Source of the DNA: an uncultured Clostridia bacterium
GTDB lineage: Bacteria; Bacillota; Clostridia; TANB77; CAG-508
Length of the DNA stretch: 12,145 bases
Assembly: GCA_934133165.1 (NCBI GenBank)
Contig: CAKPAW010000019.1
Location: 1 to 12,145 of the forward strand
Direction of reading: 5' to 3'
Both the position numbers and the translations under genes were made by a program. The notes below the pieces were generated by a model, which was not told where the DNA came from, made no database searches, and was given only the letters and a program-made list of their open reading frames with translations. Below, piece after piece: positions 6,864 to 12,145 of this stretch (its first letter is position 1; each line of letters begins with the position of its first letter).

Positions 6864-7400
6864 CTATGCATAAAAACAATATAAAATTTCTTCTTCATTT
6901 ACATTATTTTCTCTCATGTAATCATCACATCTTTTTTCTAATAATTTAAAGTTGCAACATCTATCTTGCAAGTCTTTGTTGGCATGTCCATTTGAAATTA
7001 TATAATACAAATTTTTTGCTCTATTTTGAATTCTTAAAGTATTTAAATTAATCCATTTTATTTGATTTGTAATCATATTTTTATATTTTATGTCTTTAAT
7101 TTTTTCTACTTCTATTTTTTCTAAATAACTACTTGGTATAGGTATCATGTTATTTAAATTTATTCCACCTAGTCTACCACTATCTATTTTTAAAAAGTCT
7201 TGCATATTTTTCATTATTAAATGTTTCTTTTTGGGTGATGTTAAAGGTGCAAAAAAATTTTTACCTTTTACATTTAGTATAACTCCTATAAATGGTCTAT
7301 TTCCCTTTTCATTTTCTATGTATGGTATTTTAGGCTCATAATAATGTAAATAATTACAATATTCTATATCTGCTTTGTATAAATTCATATTACTATGCAT
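6864..7400 (-). CDS. ToxN/AbiQ-family type III toxin endoribonuclease
   Basis: ToxN/AbiQ proteins are endoribonucleases that cut mRNA and are normally held inactive by a repeated small RNA (ToxI/antiQ). Several abort phage infection. The 178-residue product fits the family (about 165-180). It shows the N-terminal pattern LYKADIEYCNYLHYYEPKIP, the hallmark FIGVILNVKGKNFFAPLTSPKKKH (residues 37-60, containing T54, S55 and K57 at the places of the ToxN catalytic/RNA-binding residues), then GGINLNNMIPIP and IKWINLN. M5 aligns better with the family start than M1. Neither ATG has a ribosome binding site at normal spacing; the nearest is AAAGGAG at 7433-7439. No tandem repeats of about 35 bases are visible upstream. 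It follows a RelE/ParE toxin gene by 87 bases. Family assignment is strong from the motif; activity and antitoxin are unknown. Confidence 0.85.
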   Translation of the reverse strand: MHSNMNLYKADIEYCNYLHYYEPKIPYIENEKGNRPFIGVILNVKGKNFFAPLTSPKKKHLIMKNMQDFLKIDSGRLGGINLNNMIPIPSSYLEKIEVEKIKDIKYKNMITNQIKWINLNTLRIQNRAKNLYYIISNGHANKDLQDRCCNFKLLEKRCDDYMRENNVNEEEILYCFYA

Positions 7401-7439
7401 AATTAAAACATTTAAAGTATTTTAATTATTTGCTCCTTT
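7401..7439 (-). promoter_or_regulatory. Distant ribosome binding site and intervening hairpin before the ToxN/AbiQ-like gene
   Basis: On the minus strand AAAGGAG (7433-7439) is followed by five bases (7428-7432), then an inverted repeat: AATTAAAATA (7418-7427) pairs with TGTTTTAATT (7401-7410), ten pairs in RNA including one G-U, with loop CTTTAAA. The ATG at 7400 follows immediately. If the hairpin folds, the 32-base gap between GGAG and ATG shrinks to about five bases plus the stem base. A similar bridging hairpin is known before phage T4 gene 38. The stem is all A-U or G-U, so it would be weak. Confidence 0.5.
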
Positions 7440-7487
7440 CCTTTCTATTTTTTACTTTCTAGGCATTATTAATAAAAGTCAAACTTT

Positions 7488-7760
7488 TTATAGATTTGCA
7501 CTTTTGTGTATTATTCTTTTTATTATAACTAATTTTTCTTTTTCTTGGATTTCATAAAAGATTAAAAAATTTTTATAGATTTTAAATCTGTTTTTAGTTT
7601 TTTTATATTTAACCCCTATATATGGAAAATACGATAAATTATAAATCGATTTTTCTATATTTATTTTGAAATTTTCTGCTGCTATTGGATTTTTCAATTT
7701 AATTTTAATATAATTTGAAATTCGATTTATATTCTTTATCGATAATTTGCTATACTCCAC
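7488..7760 (-). CDS. RelE/ParE-family toxin of a type II toxin-antitoxin module
   Basis: RelE/ParE-superfamily toxins either cleave ribosome-bound mRNA (RelE) or poison DNA gyrase (ParE). The 90-residue product fits the fold and size. It has an N-terminal helical hairpin (about 1-45, with LKNPIAAENFKINIEKSIYNL), then the signature FPYIGVKYKK followed by beta strands FKIYKNFLIFYEI and KLVIIKRIIHKS. The pattern FP.IG.KY...R...Y.NFLIFYEI is typical of the plasmid-stabilisation ParE/RelE family. The sequence alone does not decide between mRNA cleavage and gyrase poisoning. The start codon is GTG (7758-7760), overlapping the end of the antitoxin gene by 11 bases, which suggests translational coupling and a low toxin yield. 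The family call is strong. Confidence 0.88.
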   Translation of the reverse strand: MEYSKLSIKNINRISNYIKIKLKNPIAAENFKINIEKSIYNLSYFPYIGVKYKKTKNRFKIYKNFLIFYEIQEKEKLVIIKRIIHKSANL

Positions 7761-7926
7761 GATGTAGTTTATAATATTTTTCTCCTAAAAGTTGCCCCCA
7801 AACTTCATCATGTGAATATAATTTATTTCCATTCCTTTTTTGTTCTTCATCTACTTCTGCTAGTAGTCTGTCTATTCTATCTTCTTCCTCTTTTGTAAAG
7901 AATGCTTCATTTCCTACAATTTGCAT
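7750..7926 (-). CDS. Small antitoxin of the type II module (58 aa)
   Basis: This 58-codon gene starts ATG at 7924-7926 and ends TAG at 7750-7752. It translates as MQIVGNEAFFTKEEEDRIDR, continues through LLAEVDEEQKRNGNKLYSHD and ends EVWGQLLGEKYYKLHRGV. The acidic middle and a C-terminal segment rich in aromatics suit an antitoxin that wraps its toxin. The first residues are too short for a confident DNA-binding-fold call. It has a good AAGGAG (about 7935-7941) and a sigma-A-type promoter. It overlaps the RelE/ParE toxin gene by 11 bases in another frame, the classic antitoxin-first order. I assign the role mainly from position and size. I cannot name its antitoxin family. Confidence 0.82.
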   Translation of the reverse strand: MQIVGNEAFFTKEEEDRIDRLLAEVDEEQKRNGNKLYSHDEVWGQLLGEKYYKLHRGV

Positions 7927-7955
7927 ATGTATTTTCTCCTTCCATTTTTTGTTTA

Positions 7956-7984
7956 ATTCTATATCATTTTTACTTATAAGTCAA
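7956..7984 (-). promoter_or_regulatory. Toxin-antitoxin promoter with palindromic candidate operator
   Basis: On the minus strand TTGACT (7979-7984) and TAGAAT (7956-7961) are 17 bases apart, about 30 bases upstream of the antitoxin ATG. A perfect 10-base palindrome, ACTTATAAGT (7972-7981), overlaps the 3' half of the -35 box. That is where an autoregulating antitoxin or toxin-antitoxin complex would be expected to block RNA polymerase. The promoter call is good; the operator is inferred. Confidence 0.65.
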
Positions 7985-8061
7985 TTATTTTTATGTAAAT
8001 TATCAAAGAAGTTTTCGACAAATTTCACTATAAAACATTATCTTATAGCAGTGTCATCTAT

Positions 8062-8104
8062 TGAGAAAAAGTAGCAATTAGGGACTTTACAAAATTGCTA
8101 CTTT
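8062..8104 (-). terminator. Intrinsic terminator of mutS
   Basis: Seven bases after the mutS stop, AAAGTAGCAATT and AATTGCTACTTT (8068-8079 with 8093-8104) form a perfect 12-bp stem with a 13-base loop. On the minus strand the stem ends in TTTTTC, a good U run. The loop contains TTAGGGAC on the plus strand (8078-8085), a motif shared with the palindrome at 3391-3500. It separates mutS from the toxin-antitoxin operon. Confidence 0.85.
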
Positions 8105-8111
8105 CTTATTT

Positions 8112-10727
8112 TTATGACATTTTCTCTTTAATTTTAACCAATGTGTTTAATGCATCTATTGGCGTTAATACATTTAAATCTATTTTGTCTATCTCTTGCG
8201 CAAGTTCTGCTAATTTATAGTTGCCCATATCTAATTGTCCTTCAACTTGCTTTTTGCTTTCTATTTGTTTTCCGTTTAAGATATTTTTTCTTTCTAATGA
8301 ACGTAATATTTCATTTGCTCTCTTAGTTACATCTTTTGGAACACCTGCTAATCGTGCAACATGAACACCATAACTTTCATCTGTTCCACCATTTACTATT
8401 TTCCTTAAAAAGATGATGTCTTCTCCTTTTTCTTTAACGGCTATAGAATAATTTTTTATTCCTTCTAATTTGTTTTCCAAGTCTGTTAATTCATGGTAGT
8501 GTGTTGCAAATAATGTTTTTGCTCCACATCTTTCTTTGTCTGCTATGTATTCTGCAACAGCCCATGCAATAGAAAGTCCATCATATGTAGATGTTCCTCT
8601 TCCTATTTCGTCAAGTATTACTAAACTATTTGAAGTTGCATTTTTTAGTATTGTTGCTACTTCCATCATTTCTACCATAAAAGTACTTTGTCCCATGCTT
8701 AAATCATCTGAAGCACCAACTCTTGTAAATATTTTATCTACAACTCCTATTTTGGCACTACTTGCAGGAACAAATGAACCTATTTGAGCCATTAGTGTAA
8801 TTAATGCCACTTGTCTCATATATGTAGATTTACCAGCCATATTAGGTCCTGTAATTATTGCAAGTCTTGAATCGCCTTTATCTAAATATGTATCATTTTG
8901 AACAAAGGTTCCTGATGGCAACATTTTTTCAATAACAGGATGACGTCCATCTTTTATATCTATTACTCCACTATTATCAACTATTGGTTCTACATAGTTC
9001 ATATCTTCTGCAACTTGTGCTAGTGAACATAGGACATCTAGTATTGAAATTACTTCTGCTGATTTTTGTATTCTTCTTATTTTTCCTTCTATATCATCTC
9101 TTATTTCAACAAATGCATTATATTCTAAGTTTATAACTCTTTCCTCTGCACCTAAAATTTGATTTTCTAAATTTTTAAGTTCTTCTGTTATGTATCTTTC
9201 ACCATTTGTTAATGTTTGTTTACGAATATATCTATCTGGCACTAAATCCATATTTGATTTTGTTACTTCTAAATAATAACCAAATACTCTGTTAAATCCT
9301 ATTTTTAAGCCTTTTATTCCTGTTTGTTCTCTTTCTTTTGCTTCTAGTTCAATAAGCCATGTTTTTCCTTGTGTTGATGCTTTTTTTAATTGGTCTATTT
9401 CTTCATTGTAGCCTATTTTTATCAAGTTTCCTTCTTTTATTGACATTGGTGGTTCGTCTACAATTGCTTCTTCTATTAATTCATGTATATCTGTTAGTTC
9501 ATCCAAATTTTCATATAGCTGTCTTAATAATTTTGCATTTGTATTTTCCAATACTTTTTTAACTAAAGGAAGTTGCTTTGTTGAATTTTTAAGAGAAATC
9601 ATATCTCTACCTGTTGCATTTCCATATGCTATTCTTCCTGCTAGTCTTTCCATATCGTAAACTTTTTTAAGAGTTTCTATAGTATCTCCTCTTAAAATAA
9701 CATTATTCTTTAATTCTTTTACCGCTTCTAATCTGTTATTTATCTCCCACACATCAACTAATGGATCATTAAGCCATCTTCTAAGCATTCTTCCTCCCAT
9801 CGATGTAGAAGTTTTATCTAAAACCCATAGAAGTGTACCTTTTTTAGATTTATCTCTCATTTTTTCTGTTATTTCTAAGTTTCTTCTTGCACTAATATCT
9901 AATGACATATATTTTGTAGTAGTATAAACTATTATTTTATTTATATGGTCTAAATTAGTTTTTTGTGTTTCTATTAAATAATCTAATAATCCATTTATTG
10001 AAGATACTATTAATTCTTTATCTTCTAAGCTTTCTATTTTTTCTTCATGATCATTTACAAATAAATAGTTTTGTAATAATTTTTCTGTATTTTTTGAAAA
10101 AGCTTCTTCTTTTACTCTTGAAATATATACTTCAAAACGTTCTTTTATTTTAGATATCTCTTCTAAAGAATCATACATAAAAGGATTTACTATTATTTCT
10201 GCAGGATTAAATTTAGAAATTTCATCTAATAGCTTTGGAAAATTATTATTTTCTGCAATTTGTGTAGTTCTAAAATCTCCTGTTGAAACATCGCAAACAC
10301 TTACTCCATAATATAAACCTGTTTTGTATACACTCATTATATAATTGTTCTTCTTTTCATCTAATAAATTGCTTTCTATAACAGTTCCTGGAGTTACTAC
10401 ACGAATAACTCCTCTTTTAACGATTCCTTTTGCTTGCTTTGGATCTTCTAATTGTTCACAAATGGCAACTTTGTAACCTTTTTCAATTAATTTTGCAATA
10501 TATGCATCTGCAGCATGAAATGGAATTCCACACATTGGCGCACGCTCTTCTTGTCCACATAGCTTACCTGTAAGTGTTAACTCCAATTCTTTTGATGCTT
10601 TAATTGCATCATCAAAAAACATTTCATAAAAGTCACCTAAACGATAGAATAATATACAATCTTGATATTCTTCCTTTGTCTTTAAATATTCTTGCATCAT
10701 AGGTGAAAATTCTGATTTTTCTGCCAT
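8112..10727 (-). CDS. mutS: DNA mismatch repair protein MutS
   Basis: MutS recognises mispaired and small looped bases in new DNA and uses ATP to become a sliding clamp that recruits MutL. The 871-residue length is typical. The N-terminal mismatch-recognition domain has the F-x-E motif as F33-Y34-E35 in YRLGDFYEMFFDDA. CGIPFHAADAYIAKL and EQLEDPK follow. The core and clamp domains include RRNLEITEKM (281-290), GTLLWVLDKTSTSMGGRMLR and GFNRVFGYYLEVTKSN. The ATPase has Walker A GPNMAGKST (627-635), the signature DDLSMGQSTFMVEM (674-687), Walker B LVILDEIGRGTSTYDG (702-717, D706/E707) and the switch ATHYHEL (741-747). A C-terminal tail (about 815-871) resembles the usual dimerisation end. CTCCTT at 10736-10741 gives an AAGGAG ribosome binding site 8 bases before the ATG. 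mutL usually follows mutS; here a terminator and a toxin-antitoxin block do. Confidence 0.98.
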   Translation of the reverse strand: MAEKSEFSPMMQEYLKTKEEYQDCILFYRLGDFYEMFFDDAIKASKELELTLTGKLCGQEERAPMCGIPFHAADAYIAKLIEKGYKVAICEQLEDPKQAKGIVKRGVIRVVTPGTVIESNLLDEKKNNYIMSVYKTGLYYGVSVCDVSTGDFRTTQIAENNNFPKLLDEISKFNPAEIIVNPFMYDSLEEISKIKERFEVYISRVKEEAFSKNTEKLLQNYLFVNDHEEKIESLEDKELIVSSINGLLDYLIETQKTNLDHINKIIVYTTTKYMSLDISARRNLEITEKMRDKSKKGTLLWVLDKTSTSMGGRMLRRWLNDPLVDVWEINNRLEAVKELKNNVILRGDTIETLKKVYDMERLAGRIAYGNATGRDMISLKNSTKQLPLVKKVLENTNAKLLRQLYENLDELTDIHELIEEAIVDEPPMSIKEGNLIKIGYNEEIDQLKKASTQGKTWLIELEAKEREQTGIKGLKIGFNRVFGYYLEVTKSNMDLVPDRYIRKQTLTNGERYITEELKNLENQILGAEERVINLEYNAFVEIRDDIEGKIRRIQKSAEVISILDVLCSLAQVAEDMNYVEPIVDNSGVIDIKDGRHPVIEKMLPSGTFVQNDTYLDKGDSRLAIITGPNMAGKSTYMRQVALITLMAQIGSFVPASSAKIGVVDKIFTRVGASDDLSMGQSTFMVEMMEVATILKNATSNSLVILDEIGRGTSTYDGLSIAWAVAEYIADKERCGAKTLFATHYHELTDLENKLEGIKNYSIAVKEKGEDIIFLRKIVNGGTDESYGVHVARLAGVPKDVTKRANEILRSLERKNILNGKQIESKKQVEGQLDMGNYKLAELAQEIDKIDLNVLTPIDALNTLVKIKEKMS

Positions 10728-10760
10728 TTTTATTACTCCTTATCTTACTACTTTTTGCTT

Positions 10761-10789
10761 ATTATATATTAGTTTTAGTCTTTTTTCAA
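10761..10789 (-). promoter_or_regulatory. mutS promoter (sigma-A type)
   Basis: On the minus strand TTGAAA (10784-10789) and a perfect TATAAT (10761-10766) are exactly 17 bases apart, about 33 bases upstream of the mutS ATG. This gives mutS its own transcription start, separate from the TPR gene upstream, whose end shows no strong terminator. Confidence 0.75.
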
Positions 10790-10838
10790 TAGCTGCTTTT
10801 TAAAATATTCCTATAAAAATAAATGGCATTTTATATTG

Positions 10839-12145
10839 CTATAAACAATATTCATCTATTTCTTTTTTTACTACATCTGCTGTTTTTTCTTTCTTTTTAT
10901 ATTCTTCTACTAAACTATTAATAAATTTGTATTCAGTTGGATATTCGACTTCTACAATTTTAGAATATCCTTCGTTCATTAATACTAACATTAGTTCCAT
11001 TTTAGCTCTTTTATTTCCTTCTGAACATTCTAAAATTGATTGTAGTTTATCATATTTTTTTATATATTTTCTTACTCTTTCTGTTTCTTTATGAATATCT
11101 TCTGCTTCATCACTACATAATCTCATTTTTGCATAATATGTAATTCCTATTTTATTTACTGCAGATTTAGTATTTTCTCTTATAGTTTCTCCTATTTTTT
11201 TGGCTTGTTTTTCTTTATTTTCCTTTACTCTACTTGTAGAACTTGTTTTTGTATTTCCTTTACTTTCTTGTTTTATGCCTTTTTGAATTATATATTTGTT
11301 GTTTTCTTCTATATTGCTACTTTCTAATTTCTTTCCTCTATTTTCTTTTTCGGTACTTCTTGGTATTTCTTTGTCCAATAGTTTCTCTTCTTCCTTATTT
11401 TCTATTGTTGTATTATTTTCTTCCTCTTTATATTCTATTGGTGAAACATTCCAGCTAATTAATTCATCCCATTTTGTTATATCATATATTTGTGCTTTAT
11501 TACTTTTAATTCTTTCCTTTATTATTGATATTCCTTTTACTTCTATTCCATTTTGTTGCATTCTTTTTATTACATCTAGAGCATTCTGTTTTTGTCCCAT
11601 TCTTTCATATACAGCTATAAGAACTAAATAAAATTCTTTTTTGTCTTTATTTTGTTCTATTAATTGTTTTATTTTTTCTATATCATCCTCTGTTATTTTT
11701 TGTAAATATATTTTTTCTCTTATTTTCAAGTCTTCTATATGTTGTAATTTTTTATTTTCACATTTTTCTCTAAAAAACAACATATCTATTGATTTCTTTT
11801 CTTTTTGCTTTCTATATATTTTTTTTAATTCTAATCTTGCATATGCATCTTTTGAATCTATTTCTATTACTTCATTAAACAATTCTTCTGCCTCTTCTTC
11901 TCTTCCTTGTTCTGCATATAATTTCCCTAATTCTAATCTTGCATGCACATTCTTTCGATCTAATTCTATACACTCCTTAAATAATTTTTCTGTCTCTTTT
12001 TCTTTTCCTTGTTTTGCATATAATTTTCCCAATTCTAATCTTGGATGTAGTCCTTTTTGATCTAATTCTATATACTCTTTAAATAATTTTTCTGCCTTTT
12101 TTTCTTTTCCTTGTTTTGCATATAATTTTCCCAATTCTAATCTTG
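10839..12145 (-). CDS. TPR-repeat protein, 5' end outside the window
   Basis: The open frame continues past the right edge. The first visible codons read RLELGKLYAKQGK, the middle of a tetratricopeptide array, so the true start is unseen. At least three 34-residue TPR units are visible (L7-G8-Y11, A20, F24 pattern), a fourth degenerates, and a further TPR-like helix pair follows (about KEFYLVLIAVYERMGQKQNA). Then comes a long Glu/Lys/Ser-rich, low-complexity linker and a C-terminal helical segment beginning about TYYAKMRLCSDEAEDIHKE and ending KKEIDEYCL. TPRs build protein-binding scaffolds. No catalytic domain is visible in the seen part, and no membrane segment. The stop at 10839-10841 is 111 bases before mutS. 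Function unknown; TPR identity is secure. Confidence 0.85.
   Translation of the reverse strand, partial: RLELGKLYAKQGKEKKAEKLFKEYIELDQKGLHPRLELGKLYAKQGKEKETEKLFKECIELDRKNVHARLELGKLYAEQGREEEAEELFNEVIEIDSKDAYARLELKKIYRKQKEKKSIDMLFFREKCENKKLQHIEDLKIREKIYLQKITEDDIEKIKQLIEQNKDKKEFYLVLIAVYERMGQKQNALDVIKRMQQNGIEVKGISIIKERIKSNKAQIYDITKWDELISWNVSPIEYKEEENNTTIENKEEEKLLDKEIPRSTEKENRGKKLESSNIEENNKYIIQKGIKQESKGNTKTSSTSRVKENKEKQAKKIGETIRENTKSAVNKIGITYYAKMRLCSDEAEDIHKETERVRKYIKKYDKLQSILECSEGNKRAKMELMLVLMNEGYSKIVEVEYPTEYKFINSLVEEYKKKEKTADVVKKEIDEYCL
11838..12143 (-). repeat. 102-base tandem repeats encoding TPR units
   Basis: Three in-frame 102-base units (12143-12042, 12041-11940, 11939-11838) each encode one 34-residue TPR starting RLELGKLYA. 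The first two units are very similar at the DNA level and the third is more diverged. A fourth, decayed unit starts at 11837. The array continues beyond the window. The DNA-level likeness points to recent unit duplication rather than only protein-level conservation. Confidence 0.9.

Noticed and set aside
7418..7427. Intrinsic terminator between the RelE/ParE toxin and the ToxN-like gene
   Set aside because: The hairpin has an all A-U/G-U stem and no U run after it before the ATG, so it fits a leader structure better than a terminator.
7401..7487. Possible ToxI-type repeat array upstream of the ToxN-like gene
   Set aside because: Only two 7-base copies of TAGAAAG (14 bases apart) are present in an A-rich run. 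This is far below the usual repeats of about 35 bases and easily arises by chance.
7985..8061. Regulatory RNA in the gap between the toxin-antitoxin promoter and the mutS terminator
   Set aside because: I see no stable hairpin, repeat or open frame there; it appears to be plain AT-rich spacer.
11641..12060. Plus-strand open frame opposite the TPR repeats
   Set aside because: Its internal repetition (repeated NFPNSNL blocks) is just the complement of the TPR repeats. The minus frame has the recognised TPR pattern.

Overview
The window is AT-rich DNA from a low-GC Bacillota, most likely an anaerobic clostridial lineage. The base composition, strong AGGAGG-type ribosome binding sites, sigma-A-like promoters, an NAD-dependent DNA ligase, RqcH and above all a recognisable SigH (the early stationary-phase/sporulation sigma factor) point that way. 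No gene in the window fixes the genus.

Layout. Positions 1-586 hold the N-terminal half of the YchF/OLA1 ATPase gene (minus strand, running off the left edge), preceded 25 bases upstream by an intact tRNA-Thr(GGT) gene at 612-687. Between that tRNA and sigH (884-1528, minus) lies a short stretch with two truncated copies of the tRNA 5' end and a GC-richer hairpin. sigH and rqcH (1686-3389, plus) are divergent and share a compact control region with back-to-back -35 boxes. rqcH is the only plus-strand protein gene. It ends at a long, nearly perfect palindrome of TTAGGGACGG units (3391-3500). Beyond that, on the minus strand, come an 81-codon gene and a 287-codon gene, both unrecognised and apparently one operon with its own promoter, and then ligA (4724-6721).

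The accessory part is 6791-8104. It holds a type II toxin-antitoxin pair (a 58-codon antitoxin gene overlapping a RelE/ParE-type toxin gene that starts with GTG), followed on the same strand by a ToxN/AbiQ-family gene (type III toxin endoribonuclease). No tandem-repeat ToxI antitoxin array is visible beside it. Its only ribosome binding site lies 32 bases upstream of the ATG, across a hairpin that could bring the two together. This toxin block sits between mutS (8112-10727, minus) and ligA, with mutS closed off by a clear intrinsic terminator. mutL, the usual partner of mutS, is not in the window. The right end (10839-12145) is the 3' part of a TPR protein gene whose repeats are still visible as a 102-base tandem DNA repeat.

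Functionally, the housekeeping genes cover translation quality control (rqcH, ychF, tRNA-Thr), DNA replication and repair (ligA, mutS) and developmental transcription (sigH). The toxin cluster is the main unusual content: a type II module stacked directly on an apparently orphan type III toxin.
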